A DNA stretch of 64,000 nucleotides from Candidatus Paraburkholderia calva (GCA_001184395.1 LFLF01000001.1:20754-84753), one strand, 5' to 3'. Shown: positions 1 to 10,664, counted from the stretch's first letter. Numbers and translations: made by a program. Notes: generated by a model not told the origin, from the sequence alone.

Positions 1-1080
1 TCGTCACCACGCTTCAGCCGCCGTCGTCGTGACGCATCGCGATGCCGCGCTGGAACTCGGTGCGGCCCGCGCGTTTCTTTATCGGCCCGGCGCAGGTCGC
101 GCGGATGCGCAGCGTCGACTTGTGCGTTGCGCCCGACATCGTGAGCAAGGCTTCGCGCACGATGAAGTAGAACATCGCCATCACCGCAACCGGATTGCTG
201 GGCAGTCCGAAGAATAGCGCCGACTCGCCGGTGCCCGCGCGCGGTCCCGACCAGATGCGGCCGAAGGCGAGCGGGCAGCCGGGGCGCATCGCGATCTTCC
301 AGAACGGGACGTCGCCCAGCGTGTTCATCAACTCGCGCGTAAAGTCCGCGTCGCCGACCGATACGCCGCCCGAACTGATGACGACGTCCGCCGCTCGTGT
401 CGCGCGGCGAAGCGCATCGTCCAGCGACGCGCGGTCGTCGCGTACGATGCCGAGATCGACCGTCTGGACACGGCGACATCCGCGATACCGAGCGACGCCA
501 GCAAGCCGAGATCTGATGCCCACACGATGCGGCCCACGCGCAGCGCAGGTTTGCCGCGCGCCAGGTCTTCGCCGGACAGGTGCCGGTTCTGCCCGGGCCG
601 CACCGCCGAAGCGGGTGGCGTCGCCGTCACGCGTGATGAGCTCTTGCGGCACGACTGTGTCGCAGCCCGGCGGCATCAGCGTGCCGGTCATGATGCGCAC
701 GCATTGACCCGCGCCCGGGGCATCGGCGAACGGGCGGCCGGCGAACGCGGTGACCGCAACGGTCAGATCGACGATTGTGCCAGTGCCTGCGAGCACACCC
801 CCGCGAATGCGTAGCCGTCCATCGCGGAGTTGTCGAAAGCGGGCACTTTGATGGGCGAGATCACGTCTTCGGCGAGCACGCGGTCCAGTGCGTCGAACAG
901 TCGCACGCACTCCACCGCCGATTCGCCCGCGCGCGGCATGGCTCACTGGCGCACGATCTCCTGCGCGGCCTCGACGGGCAACGCGTTTGGATCGTACTCG
1001 GTGACGCAACCGGAAAGGGGCTTAGACGTGATCATGAGCGGGAATGGGTCGCGGACGTGATCCGGGCGAGGGTGCGGCAT
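1..1080 (-). pseudogene. moeA: Molybdopterin molybdenumtransferase MoeA, broken and cut by the left edge
   Basis: MoeA inserts molybdate into adenylylated molybdopterin, the last step of molybdenum-cofactor synthesis. Reading leftward from the ATG at 1080, the frame gives a MoeA-like N-terminus (CVTEYDPNALPVEAAQEIVR), then a TGA near 946 where the family has Trp, then continues in the same frame through DNSAMDGYAFAG. A frameshift near 806 moves the rest to another frame, where SSGGVSVGDADF and GLPSNPVAVM are clear MoeA motifs. A second in-frame TGA near 14 follows MRHDDGG, again where a Trp codon is expected. The gene continues off the left edge. It would follow moaA and mobA in one operon, and all three are dead. 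The assignment is firm; the exact ancestral frame junctions are inferred. Confidence 0.9.
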
Positions 1081-1143
1081 GCGCGCGTGAGATTAGCGCC
1101 CGAATGCGTCAGCGGCTTGTCATGGCTGCGGCGCGTGCTGTAG

Positions 1144-1748
1144 CTAGCGGCGCTCCAGCGCGGCCAGCTGGTGTAAATCAATTGATATTGTAAAACGCAC
1201 GATCGTCGTGAAATGGTACTTCCGCCACCCTGTGGCTTGCGTTCGCCGGCGGCGAGCCACGCTTCGAGGTCGTCCGCGAGCGAGGTCCACAGCAAGGCGA
1301 ATACGGGATGCGCGGTGCGCGTGCCATCCGCTTCGTGCGTGGCCGCGTAGGCGATGTCGGTATTCGCCGCGCGCAAAGCCTGCATCAGCGTGAGGCCGAG
1401 TCGCGGGTCGACGAAGGGCGCGTCACATGGCGCGGTCAGCACGAATTCGGTGTGCGCGGCGCGCAGTCCGTCGGCGAGGCCCGCGAGCGGGCCGGAAAAA
1501 TCGCCCGTGCGTATCGGCGACGACGCGTGCATTGAACGATGCGCCCATTCGCGTGTATTCGGCAACAGAGCGATTGGCGCTGATCAGCATCGCGCCGGTT
1601 TGCGGGGGAGCTGGCGTAACGCGTGCAGCGCGAGCGGTTCGCTGCGGAACAGTTGCATGCCCTGGTCGACGCGGCCCATATGCGAGCCGCGCCCGCCGGC
1701 GAGTAGCAAACCGGTGATGTGCGAAGTATCGAATGAAGAGGAACGCAT
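1144..1748 (-). pseudogene. mobA: Molybdenum cofactor guanylyltransferase MobA, frameshifted
   Basis: MobA transfers GMP to molybdopterin to make the guanine-dinucleotide cofactor. From the ATG at 1748 the N-terminus carries the nucleotide-binding signature LLAGGRGSHMGRVDQGMQLF. The family usually has MGGxDKG here, so the Gly after MG and the Lys are both changed. The frame shifts near 1610; DFSGPLAGLADGLRAAHTEF and LTAPCDAPFVD (the acidic metal-binding segment) sit in a second frame. Another shift near 1220 leads to a tail ending LAALERR at the stop at 1144. It lies just downstream of moaA (14 bp) and upstream of moeA. At least two frameshifts make function very unlikely. Confidence 0.88.
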
Positions 1749-1761
1749 GCGCGGCTTGGCT

Positions 1762-2859
1762 TCAGCCGCCGATGTACGACATCTCGATGCGCGGCACCTG
1801 CTCGTTCGCGGATCGCGAAGCACTGCCGCGCAATTGCGAATAACGATCGCCGCGTGCCTGCCAGATACGCGCGACGGCGGTCGCCACGGCTTCATCGCTC
1901 GCGCCGCCACGGATCAGTCCGCGCAGATCGTGTCCGGCGCTGGCGAACAGGCAGAGATAGAGCTTGCCTTCCGTGGACAGCCGCGCGCGCTTGCCGTCGC
2001 CGCAAAAGGCGCGCGTTACGCTCGAAATCACCCCGATTTCGCCGCCGCCGTCCTGATAGCCCCAGCGCTACGCGGTTTCGGCGGCGGAATGGGCTTGGCA
2101 CGAGCGAGAAGTGCGCGTCGATCAGTTCGACGACTTGCGCCGACGGTAGCACTTCGCTCATGTTCCAGCCGTTCGACGCGCCGACATCCATGTATTCGAT
2201 GAAACGCAGGATTGCGCCGCTGCCTTTGAAGTGGCGCGCGAGCGGCACGATCTCCTGATCGTTCGTGCCGCGCTTGACTACCATGTTGATCTTCACCGGA
2301 TCGAGCCCGATGGCCTGCGCGGTCTCGATGCCGTTCAGCACGTCGGCGACGGCGAAATCCGCGTCGTTCATGCGGCGGAAAGGGCGTCGTCGAGCGCATC
2401 GAGACTCACCGTGACGCGCGACAAGCCGGCGTTTTTTAGCGACTGCGCCTTGCGCGCGAGTAGCGAGCCGTTGGTCGTGAGCGTGAGATCGAGCGGACGG
2501 CCTTCGGGCGTGTGCAGGAGCGCGAGCCGCTCGATCAGATATTCGATGTTCTTGCGCAGCAACGGCTCGCTGCCCGTCAGGCGGATTTTCTCGACGCCGT
2601 GCGCGACGAACACACGTGCGAGCCGCTCGATTTCCTCGAACGACAGCAAGGCCGCGTGCGGCAGAAACTGGTAGTGCTTGTCGAAGACTTCGCGCGGCAT
2701 GCAGTCGCAGCGGAAGTTACAGTGATCCGTTACCGAAATGCGTAGGTCGCGCAAGGGGCGGGCGAGCGTGTTCGTTATGAGCCCGGACAGCGACGTCGCG
2801 ACACCGGAAAAGTCCGGAATCGCGCTGATGTCGGCCAGGGGAATGATGTGTCGGGACAT
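1762..2859 (-). pseudogene. moaA: GTP 3',8-cyclase MoaA, frameshifted with a damaged radical-SAM motif
   Basis: MoaA is the radical-SAM enzyme that starts molybdopterin synthesis from GTP. The ATG at 2859 opens a good N-terminus ([18 protein letters not shown]). The [4Fe-4S] motif, normally CxxxCxxC, here reads CNFRCDC: one residue between the second and third Cys is missing, which fits an in-frame codon deletion near 2700. The SAM-contact motif GGEP reads GSEP. A frameshift near 2375-2400 moves the middle ([20 protein letters not shown]) to a second frame, and another near 2035-2085 moves the C-terminus ([21 protein letters not shown]) to a third, ending MSYIGG at 1762. The C-terminal Gly-Gly pair typical of MoaA survives. 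Confidence 0.93.
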
Positions 2860-2985
2860 AGATGCTCGCGGGCGTGGAAGCTGTTTTCGAACGTTGTAAT
2901 CAGAAGGTCATTTTAGCGGATGCGGCCCTTCCGGGTTATCGGCGGGACGGATACGCATCCTCAGGCTTTCACCTAAGCAGGATGC

Positions 2986-3020
2986 AAAAAAGCGCCATCG
3001 ACATGAATCGATGGCGCTTT
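2986..3020 (-). terminator. Rho-independent terminator of rne
   Basis: On the minus strand a GC-rich stem (AAAGCGCCATCGA with its complement TCGATGGCGCTTT) and a 5-nt loop are followed by a run of six T. It lies 85 bp beyond the rne stop and separates rne from moaA. Confidence 0.85.
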
Positions 3021-3104
3021 CTGCCTTTGCAGATCGCGCGGCGGGTGTCGGTCGCCGCGAGGTTCCGCTCAGGTTCCACGCTCAGGTTCCGTTTAGGTTC
3101 CCGC

Positions 3105-6100
3105 TCAGTGCAGCGTCTTGCTGGTCTCGACCTGCTGCATCGGCGTCGGATCGACTGGCGGCGACGCCTTGCGCTCGCGCGGTACGCGTGCCGGTTCGCG
3201 CGCCGTGGCGGCGCTTGCTTCGCGCAGCTTGTCGGCGTCGGTGTTGACCCAGACGAGGCCGGCATTTTCCAGCATCGGCTGGAGCGTTTCCGGCGACATC
3301 GGCTGCGCGGCCGGCACGGCGCGGGGCGCTTCCGGTGCCTTCGGCGCTTCAGATGCTTGCGGCGCTGTTTCGAATGCAACCGGCGCTTGCTTGCTTACGA
3401 TCGGAGTCGTTTCCACGATCGGCGCGACTGGAGCGACCGACGTCGCTTCCGGCGTCGGCGCGACGGCTGCGGTTTTTACCGGCTCAGCGGCGTGGGCTTC
3501 AGCTTCGGCGGGCGCTTCGACCGGAGCGGCCGGCGTTTCCACCGGTTGCGCGGTCTCGACAGACTTCGGCGCTTCCATTGCGGCGGGTGCGAACGGTGCG
3601 AACGGATCGACAGGCGTCGTTTCGGCGACCTTCGGCGTCGGGCCGAACGGGTTCTCCATCGACGGCGCGGCGTTCGGCTTGGCGAAGAACTCGGGCGCCT
3701 GTTCCGGCGAGTGAAGCTTCCCCTCGACCGGTTCCGTTTCCACGCGCGGCTCGGCGGCGGGGGCAGGCGCAGGCGCGGTTTCCGCGGCCTTTGCTGCTAC
3801 GTACTCGGCTTCTACCGGCTTCGCTTGCGCTTCTTCGAGGACCGGCTGGGCCTCCGGCGCTGCGACCGGACGCGGCTCGCGGCGCGTGGCGGTTTCCTGC
3901 GCGGTTTCGGCATCGAACACGCCGGCTTGCGCCGACAGGCTTTCCGCCGAACCTTCGGCCTCCGCCACGTCGGCGGCGTGATTCACCGTCATGCCATCTT
4001 CTTCGCGCTCGCGACGACCGCCACGACGGCCGCGGCGACGGCGGCGGCGCTCTTCACCGTCACGCGCGCCATCCGGCGATGCATTCGCGTCGGTCGGCAG
4101 CCCATCGGCATCGACCTGCGCCGCTTCGACGATTTCCGACGGCACCGTTTCGCCTTGCGTCAGTGCTTCGACTGCGGCATCCGGTTGCGGCTTGCGACGC
4201 TTGCCGCGTTCGACACGCTCTGCGCGGTCGGGACGCTCGCCGCCTTCCTGACGGGCATTGCGTTCACGCGGTTCCCGACCTTCCCGCGGCTCGCGCAACT
4301 CACGGCTTTCGCGACCCTCGCGACCGCCGCGCGCTTCGCGATCCTCGCGGCGCTGACCCTGACGGCCGGCGCCGTTGCTGCCCGTGCCCGCACCTGCCGC
4401 TACGCTGCCGACTGCTGCGCCATCACGACCCGCGCCGCCATGACGATTGCGGTTGCGATCGCCGCTGCCCGTGCGTTCGCTGCGCTCGCGCTGCGGACGC
4501 TGCGCCGGTTGCGCTTCGACCAGAGCTGGCGCCGGAGCGGGCGCTTCGGGCTGAATGCCGAACAGATTTTTGATCCACGCGATGAAACCGCCGCGCGCGG
4601 GCACCGGCGTCGGTGCGGGCACGGCTGCCGCTTCGACCGGAGCCGGCTTGACCGGCGCGCTCGGTGCGGGCTTTTCGGGCGTGATGCCCTTGACCGCCGC
4701 TTCCTGCTTCGGCTTCACTTCCTCGCTGCGCTTGCTGTAGCCGGTTTCCGATTCGAGTTCGGTGGCGGCTTCGACGGCCATCTTCCACGACGCGCGCGGA
4801 TCGTCGAGGCGCGCATCGTCGTGACGCAGACGTTCCAGCTTGTAGTGCGGCGTTTCCAGATGCTTGCTCGGGATCAGCACGACATTGACCTTGAAGCGCG
4901 ACTCGATCTTGTTGATCTCCGAGCGCTTCTCGTTCAGCAGGAAGGCGGTGATTTCGACTGGCACCTGGCAGTGGATCGCCGCCGTGTGCTCCTTCATCGC
5001 CTCTTCCTGAATGATCCGCAGCACTTGCAGCGCGGACGATTCGGTATCGCGAATATGACCCGTGCCGTTACAACGCGGGCACGTCACATGGCTGCCTTCG
5101 GAGAGCGCCGGACGCAGACGCTGACGCGAAAGCTCCATCAGGCCGAAGCGCGAAATCTTGCCCATTTGTACGCGGGCTCGGTCGTGCTTGAGCGCGTCTT
5201 TCAGGCGTTGCTCGACTTCGCGCTGGCTCTTGGCCGACTCCATGTCGATGAAGTCGATCACGATCAGACCGCCCAGATCGCGCAGACGAAGCTGACGCGC
5301 GACTTCGTCGGCGGCTTCGAGGTTGGTGCGCGTGGCGGTTTCCTCTATGTCCGCGCCCTTGGTCGCGCGCGCCGAGTTCACGTCGATTGCGACGAGCGCC
5401 TCGGTGTGGTCGATCACGATCGCGCCGCCCGAGGGCAGGGGCACCGTGCGCGAGTACGCTGTTTCGATCTGATGCTCGATCTGAAAGCGCGAGAAGAGCG
5501 GCACGTCATCATGATAGCGCTTCACCTTCTGCAGGTTGTCGGGCATCACGATATCCATGAAGACGCGCGCCTGATCATGGATTTCGGTCGTGTCGATGAG
5601 GATTTCGCCGATGTCCGGCTGGAAGTAGTCGCGAATCGCGCGGATGACGAGGCTCGATTCGAGATAAATGAGCATCGGCTGACCGGCGACGCCGCTCTGC
5701 GACGCGGCTTCGATGGCGCGCCACAGTTGCATCAGGTAGTTCAGGTCCCACTGGAGCTCTTCGGCGGAGCGACCGATACCCGCCGTGCGCGCAATGATGC
5801 TCATGCCTTCCGGCAGTTCGAGCTGCGCCATGGTTTCGCGCAGTTCCTGCCGCTCGTCGCCCTCGATCCGGCGCGACACGCCGCCGCCGCGCGGGTTGTT
5901 CGGCATAAGCACGAGATAGCGACCGGCCAGCGAGATGAACGTGGTCAGTGCCGCGCCCTTGTTGCCGCGCTCTTCCTTCTCGACCTGAACGATCAGTTCC
6001 TGGCCTTCGCGCAGCGCGTCCTGGATGCGCGCGGAACGCATCTCGACGCCGTCGCGGAAATACTGGCGGGCGACTTCCTTGAACGACAGAAAACCGTGGC

Positions 6101-6290
6101 GGTCTTCGCCGTAATTGATGAAGCAGGCTTCGAGCGACGGCTCGATGCGGGTGACGACTCCCTTGTAGATATTGCCTTTGCGCTGTTCGCGCCCGGCGGT
6201 TTCGATGTCGATGTCGATGAGCTTCTGCCCATCGACGATGGCGACGCGCAATTCCTCTTGCTGCGTCGCGTTAAACAGCATGCGTTTCAT
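3105..6290 (-). CDS. rne: Ribonuclease E
   Basis: RNase E is the membrane-associated endoribonuclease that starts mRNA decay and processes rRNA and tRNA precursors; it also scaffolds the degradosome. The 1061-residue protein starts [20 protein letters not shown]. Residues about 35-120 form the S1 domain ([19 protein letters not shown]). The DNase I-like catalytic part has [11 protein letters not shown] and [13 protein letters not shown] with the metal-binding Asp residues, and the Zn-link [12 protein letters not shown] follows. The last ~500 residues are low-complexity, rich in Pro, Ala and Glu, with an Arg-rich block ([12 protein letters not shown]) that probably binds RNA. Length and layout match Burkholderia RNase E. 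It is divergent from rluC across a long gap and has its own terminator. No damage is seen. Confidence 0.98.
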   Translation of the reverse strand: MKRMLFNATQQEELRVAIVDGQKLIDIDIETAGREQRKGNIYKGVVTRIEPSLEACFINYGEDRHGFLSFKEVARQYFRDGVEMRSARIQDALREGQELIVQVEKEERGNKGAALTTFISLAGRYLVLMPNNPRGGGVSRRIEGDERQELRETMAQLELPEGMSIIARTAGIGRSAEELQWDLNYLMQLWRAIEAASQSGVAGQPMLIYLESSLVIRAIRDYFQPDIGEILIDTTEIHDQARVFMDIVMPDNLQKVKRYHDDVPLFSRFQIEHQIETAYSRTVPLPSGGAIVIDHTEALVAIDVNSARATKGADIEETATRTNLEAADEVARQLRLRDLGGLIVIDFIDMESAKSQREVEQRLKDALKHDRARVQMGKISRFGLMELSRQRLRPALSEGSHVTCPRCNGTGHIRDTESSALQVLRIIQEEAMKEHTAAIHCQVPVEITAFLLNEKRSEINKIESRFKVNVVLIPSKHLETPHYKLERLRHDDARLDDPRASWKMAVEAATELESETGYSKRSEEVKPKQEAAVKGITPEKPAPSAPVKPAPVEAAAVPAPTPVPARGGFIAWIKNLFGIQPEAPAPAPALVEAQPAQRPQRERSERTGSGDRNRNRHGGAGRDGAAVGSVAAGAGTGSNGAGRQGQRREDREARGGREGRESRELREPREGREPRERNARQEGGERPDRAERVERGKRRKPQPDAAVEALTQGETVPSEIVEAAQVDADGLPTDANASPDGARDGEERRRRRRGRRGGRREREEDGMTVNHAADVAEAEGSAESLSAQAGVFDAETAQETATRREPRPVAAPEAQPVLEEAQAKPVEAEYVAAKAAETAPAPAPAAEPRVETEPVEGKLHSPEQAPEFFAKPNAAPSMENPFGPTPKVAETTPVDPFAPFAPAAMEAPKSVETAQPVETPAAPVEAPAEAEAHAAEPVKTAAVAPTPEATSVAPVAPIVETTPIVSKQAPVAFETAPQASEAPKAPEAPRAVPAAQPMSPETLQPMLENAGLVWVNTDADKLREASAATAREPARVPRERKASPPVDPTPMQQVETSKTLH

Positions 6291-7178
6291 GAAACGGCTC
6301 CAGAGCAGCTCCGCTTTCCCTCGTCTTGCGAATCGGCGCCGGTGATTCGGAAATCACGCGCGCGAAGCGGGAAGGTGGCGTGCCACGCTTTTTGTGTTGT
6401 CACAAAGCACGCTGGAGCGGGACTTCTGGCGGGAGAATTGCCGAAAGCGGGCAGGCCGCGCGCGTTGAAGCGTGGCGGCTTTGCCGTGGGGCACATGCGA
6501 ACGACCGAGGAGACACTGACGCGGCATTTTGCGCGGCTGAGGATGAACGGCGGCGCGGCGGTTTCCACGTCTCAAAATAGACGCGCCAAAACCGGGGCGC
6601 TCTTGCAACTGTCCTGACCTCCCCGACGGCGGCGGCAAAGTTCAGGCTTCGAGGAGGCTTCGCGCGAACTGTCGCGATGCTTCACCTTCCGCTGCCTGTC
6701 TTACCCTTGCGGCCCGACCGCGCTGGCAATACCGTGGGCTAATGCTCTCGCGATTCCACCGTGTCTCGCGTCATTGCAACGTTCTCGCGCTTCGCAGCAA
6801 TCAGCGCCGCAGCGATTTCGTTGTCGATTGTTCGCAATCCGGCTAGCCGCGATTGCCTGATTCTCCCGCTCGATGGCCGGGCTGATTCAGGCGGGCGTCC
6901 GGTTGAAGCATCCGGGCGCGTCAGTCTCGCCGATAAAATTCTTTTTGACCAAAAATCCGTTACCGTCGGCGATCGACATGACCGAACGCGCCTGTGGGCT
7001 CCATCCTTGCCGGTGATATCGCCGTGCGTGCAACTTGTTGCTCGATTTTCCGGGTGAGCAACCGACCCTGCGCGCAGATAAAATGGTTTATTGCTTGCGC
7101 CGGTACAGTCTGATGAATCTCGGCCTTGCTTGATCCGAAGCATCGACCTTTTCAGTCTGCTCACAAATTATATTCAGA
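6291..7178. promoter_or_regulatory. Long rne/rluC divergent intergenic region
   Basis: The 888 bp between the rne start and rluC has no supportable gene; its open frames lack family signals. Enterobacterial rne mRNA has a long self-regulated 5' leader, so a leader probably occupies the rne-proximal part, though that is by analogy. An inverted repeat GTTGCTC...GAGCAAC (7037-7062) lies closer to rluC, and the region turns AT-rich from about 7160 to the rluC start. I assign no specific promoter. Confidence 0.5.
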
Positions 7179-8186
7179 ATGAATGAGTTAGGCAAAACAT
7201 CCCATAAACAGGTCGCGAGCGTGCAGGTGTCGATGATCGAAGTCGACGAAACCTCAGCCGGGCAGCGGATCGATAACTTCTTGCTACGCGTCTGCAAGGG
7301 GATGCCCAAAAGCCATATTTACCGGATTCTCCGAAGCGGCGAAGTGCGCGTGAACAAGGGCCGGATCGACGCGGCCTATCGGCTGGAGCAGGGCGATCTG
7401 GTGCGCGTGCCGCCCATTCGCGTTGCACAGGCGGATGCGGTGCCGGTATCGTCGAACGCGCCTGCCGCCGAATTTCCGATCCTGTTCGAGGACGATCACC
7501 TGATCGTGATCGACAAGCCCTCGGGTGTCGCTGTGCACGGCGGCAGCGGCGTGGCATTCGGCGTGATCGAGCAGTTGCGCAATGCGCGGCCGCAGGCCAA
7601 GTTTCTGGAACTGGTGCATCGGCTCGACCGAGAAACGTCTGGCGTGCTCATGCTCGCCAAGAAGCGCGCAGCGCTCGTCGATCTGCACGAGCAGATTCGC
7701 GAAAACCGCATCGACAAGCGTTATTACGCGGTCGGCTACGGCGACTGGCAAAGCGACTGGGACCGCCGGCGTGTCGTGAAAGTGCCGCTGCACAAGTACG
7801 TGGCCGCCGATGGCGAGCGGCGCGTACGCATTCAGGAAAACGGGCTGCCGGCGCATACCGTGTTCAATCTGATCGAGCGCTGGGACGATTACGCATGGAT
7901 CGAAGCCGAACTCAAGACGGGACGCACGCACCAGATTCGTGTGCATCTGGCGAGCATCGGCCTGCCGATCGCGGGCGACGCCAAGTATGGCGATTTCGCC
8001 CTGAATAAAGAACTGGCGCGGCCGAGCGCGAAACCGGGGCTGAAGCGCATGTTTCTGCATGCGCATCGCCTCAAGATCACACATCCGGCGAGCGGCGAAC
8101 CGCTGCAACTGGAAGCGCTGCTGCCGGCGGAGTGCCGGCGTTTCATCGATCAATTGAAGCAATCGAAACAATCGAACCAAAACTAA
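7179..8186 (+). CDS. rluC: 23S rRNA pseudouridine synthase RluC
   Basis: RluC isomerises uridines 955, 2504 and 2580 (E. coli numbering) of 23S rRNA. The 335-residue protein has an N-terminal S4 RNA-binding domain (QRIDNFLLRVCKGMPKSHIY and the following EVRVNKGR) and an RsuA/RluA catalytic domain with HRLDRETSGVLMLAKK, whose Asp is the nucleophile. RTHQIRVHLASIGLPIAGD is also typical. Start ATG 7179 has only a weak ribosome site. A dead HAD phosphatase gene follows 15 bp downstream, probably formerly co-transcribed. Intact. Confidence 0.96.
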   Translation: MNELGKTSHKQVASVQVSMIEVDETSAGQRIDNFLLRVCKGMPKSHIYRILRSGEVRVNKGRIDAAYRLEQGDLVRVPPIRVAQADAVPVSSNAPAAEFPILFEDDHLIVIDKPSGVAVHGGSGVAFGVIEQLRNARPQAKFLELVHRLDRETSGVLMLAKKRAALVDLHEQIRENRIDKRYYAVGYGDWQSDWDRRRVVKVPLHKYVAADGERRVRIQENGLPAHTVFNLIERWDDYAWIEAELKTGRTHQIRVHLASIGLPIAGDAKYGDFALNKELARPSAKPGLKRMFLHAHRLKITHPASGEPLQLEALLPAECRRFIDQLKQSKQSNQN

Positions 8187-8201
8187 CGAGAGACACTCTA
8201 C

Positions 8202-8890
8202 ATGGCGCGGTAGCAATTCGATCTGATCGTTTTCGACTGGGACGGTACCTTGATGGATTCGACCGCGCACATCACGCGCAGCATCCAGGCGGCGTGCCGC
8301 GACCTCGGGCTTCCGGTCCCGGCGGATGAGTCGGTGAATTATGTGATCGGCTTATTATGTGATCGGCTTAGGGCTGAAAGACGCGCTGCAAATATGCGCG
8401 CCGACGCTTGTGCTTGGCGATTACCCGCGTCTCGCGGAGCGCTACCGCTTCCATTTTCTGACGATGGGCCAGAAAAGACCGAACTGTTCGCCGGCGTGCG
8501 CGAGTTGTTGCAGGAACTGCGCGAGCAGGGTTATTTCCTCGCGGTCGCGACCAGCAAGCGCCGCGTCGGCCTGAATCGCGCGCTCGACGAAGTGCGGTTC
8601 ACGAGCGCGTTCGACGGCACGCGTTGCGCCGACGAAACCTTCTCCAAGCCGCATCCCGCCATGCTGCACGAACTCACGCGCGAACTCGGGCAGGACCTTT
8701 CGCGCACGGTGATGATCGGCGACACCACGCACGACCTGCAAATGGCGATCAACGCGGACGCGGCGGGCATCGGCGTGGGGTACGGCGCGCATCCGGCGGA
8801 TTCGCTGGCCGCGTTGCAGCCGAAGTTTTGCGCCGCGACAGCATCGCGTCGCTCGCGGGCTGGCTGCGGGAACGCCACCATGCGAGCGAC
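8202..8890 (+). pseudogene. HAD-family phosphatase (phosphoglycolate phosphatase-like), multiply broken
   Basis: The remnant begins ATG GCG CGG TAG, so codon 4 is a stop where a Gln codon is likely. The next residues include FDLIVFDWDGTLMDST, the HAD motif I nucleophile block. A perfect tandem duplication of 16 bp (two adjacent copies of ATTATGTGATCGGCTT, about 8339-8370) shifts the frame inside the sequence that should read NYVIGLGLKDALQ. Another shift near 8475 restores ELFAGVRELLQELREQGYFL and motif III (FSKPHPAML), then motif IV (MIGDTTHDLQMAINA). A last shift falls near 8830. The family resembles Gph; the substrate cannot be inferred. It sits between rluC and a Rieske gene, a common Burkholderia arrangement. 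Confidence 0.9.
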
Positions 8891-9254
8891 GCGGTGCGCG
8901 TGTGCGCATCGGAGAACTCGCCGACGGCGGCGCGGGCGTGCGCATGAATGCTGCGGAGGCAAGCGGCGATGCGGTAGTCTTCTTCGTGCGCTACGACGGC
9001 AAGCCTTACGGTTACCTCAACCGCTGCGCGCATGTGCCGATGGAACTTGACTGGGTCGAGGGCCAGTTCTTCGAAAATTCGGGCCTTTATCTGATGTGCG
9101 CTACGCACGGCGCGATCTACGAGCCCGATAACGGCAAATGCGTCGGCAGGCCGTGCCGTGGCGCGCGGCTGCGGCAGCTCAGGCCGAGGAGCGCGAAACG
9201 CCCGAAGGCCGCACGGTGTTCTGGCTGCCAGACGAAGCGCTTCGCCCTGCCTGA
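8889..9254 (+). pseudogene. Rieske [2Fe-2S] ferredoxin-like protein, frameshifted
   Basis: The protein would be a small soluble Rieske protein. Both cluster-ligand boxes are preserved in one frame: NRCAHVPMELDW (Cys-x-His) and LMCATHGAIYEPDNGKC (Cys-x-x-His). The N-terminus is in another frame (VRVCASE, from about 8895) and joins ELADGGAGVR after an indel near 8912. Downstream of the second box the frame is lost again near 9180; the expected tail EERETPEGRTVFWLPDEALR lies in a neighbouring frame and ends at TGA 9252-9254. Its partner is unknown. The cluster site survives, but both ends are broken. Confidence 0.82.
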
Positions 9255-9294
9255 TTTCACCGCCCGATTCCTCTTTCCAATCACATAGTGACGC

Positions 9295-9924
9295 ATGTCC
9301 GACAATTTTCCGCCCGATTCGTCCGCCCCGGCCGAGTCCCGCCCGCGCACGGCAACGATAACTGGGAGCGCGAGGCGCTCGAGCGCATCGCCATGGCGGC
9401 GGTTCGCGAGCAGCGCGCGGCGCTGGCGCATCTTCTTCCGTTTCGTGTTTTTCGGCGTGATCGCGGCGATCGTGTGGGGCGTGTTCAATTTTTCGGGCGA
9501 TCGCGTCGCGAAGGCCGGCAAGCACACCGCACTGATCGATCTGCAAGGCGAGATCTCCACCAATGGCGACGCCAGCGCCGAGAACATCGACGGCGCGCTG
9601 GAAGCCGCGTTCGAGGACGATGGCACTCAGATCCACGGGCAGTTCATCGATGCCGTGAAGCAGGGACGCGGCAGTCGCCTGAAAGACGATTCGGACCTGT
9701 TCTCCGGCGAGTTCTGGACGGGCGAGAAGAGCGTCGATCTCGGTCTTGCCGACGGTTTTGGCAACGCGAGTTACGTGGCGCGCGAGATCATCAAACAGCC
9801 GGATATCGTCGATTACACGCAGAAAGAAAGCATCAGTGAGCGCGTGGTGAAGCGCTTCGGCGCGTCGATCGGGGATGCCGCCGTGCGCGCACTCACGCTC
9901 GGCGACAAGGCGTATATTCGCTGA
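9295..9924 (+). pseudogene. sppA: Signal peptide peptidase SppA (S49) with catalytic core deleted
   Basis: SppA-type S49 peptidases are membrane-anchored Ser-Lys proteases that degrade cleaved signal peptides. This ORF keeps a membrane anchor (RIFFRFVFFGVIAAIVWGVF, about residues 45-65), the strand following it (ALIDLQGEI) and the C-terminal domain (QFIDAVKQGRGSRL, WTGEKSVDLGLADGFG). It jumps from LEAAFEDDGTQ straight to HGQFIDAV. Intact relatives have over 100 residues there, including the nucleophile Ser (ASGGYY region) and the general-base Lys, so this is an in-frame internal deletion. The N-terminus also appears shifted between about 9350 and 9420: NWEREALERIAMAAVREQR is in the next frame, so two compensating indels are likely. 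At 209 residues it is well short of the usual ~330. Confidence 0.88.
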
Positions 9925-9944
9925 GCGGAGGCGCGCCGGCGCCG

Positions 9945-10664
9945 TTATGACGCCAGCGACAGGAAGATCGCCGGGCGCTTGTGCAGGTCCGGCGCGCTCG
10001 CCTTCTTCCAGTCCGACGCCGCGCGCGTGACGATGGTTTCGCCCGGCAAGGTCAGATCGACGGCCACGCAAATGAGCGTCGACGGCGCGCAGGTGGCGAT
10101 CAGCGTGTCGAGCATCGCACGATTGCGATAGGGCGTTTCGATGAAAATCTGCGTCTGATTGGCCTTGCGCGAAAGCTGTTCCAGTTCGCGCAGACGCTTG
10201 CCGCGTTCATTTGCATCGACCGGCAGATATCCGTTGAAGGCGAAGCTCTGGCCGTTCATGCCCGACGCCATCAGCGCGAGCAGAATCGAACTCGGGCCGA
10301 CGAACGGCACGACTTTCACGCCGCGCTGATGCGCCCGATGCACCAGCAACGCGCCGGGGTCCGCGACCGCGGGGCAGCCCGCTTCCGACACCAGACCGGC
10401 ATCCGCGCCCGCAAGGATCGGCGCGAGCAGCTTGTCGATCTCGACCGGCGGCGTGTTCACGTTCAGCTCGCGCACGTCGATTTCCTGAATCGGCCGTGTG
10501 GTGCCGACTTTCTTCAGAAACGCGCGCGTGGGTTTCGCGTTTTCACCGATGTAATAGCCGAGCGCGGCCGCCTGAGCGCGAACCGGTTCCGGCAGAACGT
10601 GTGCGAGCGCGGCGGCGTTGCCTTCACCGAGCGTGTTCGGGATCAAATAGAGAACGCCGCTCAT
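9945..10664 (-). CDS. SAM-dependent tetrapyrrole-methylase-family protein (RsmI-like)
   Basis: The 239-residue protein belongs to the SAM-dependent methyltransferase family that includes RsmI (16S rRNA 2'-O-methylation). N-terminal [12 protein letters not shown], central [19 protein letters not shown] and [18 protein letters not shown] are the SAM-pocket segments. It is the shorter paralogue annotated beside maf in many Burkholderia, not RsmI proper, so the target is unknown. Its ATG overlaps the maf stop by 4 bp (ATGA), indicating translational coupling to a gene that is now dead. Intact. Confidence 0.88.
   Translation of the reverse strand: MSGVLYLIPNTLGEGNAAALAHVLPEPVRAQAAALGYYIGENAKPTRAFLKKVGTTRPIQEIDVRELNVNTPPVEIDKLLAPILAGADAGLVSEAGCPAVADPGALLVHRAHQRGVKVVPFVGPSSILLALMASGMNGQSFAFNGYLPVDANERGKRLRELEQLSRKANQTQIFIETPYRNRAMLDTLIATCAPSTLICVAVDLTLPGETIVTRAASDWKKASAPDLHKRPAIFLSLAS

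Noticed and set aside
2862..6617. A 1251-codon plus-strand open frame
   Set aside because: It lies opposite rne and is an effect of high GC and biased codons; its translation is Arg- and Leu-rich with no family motif.
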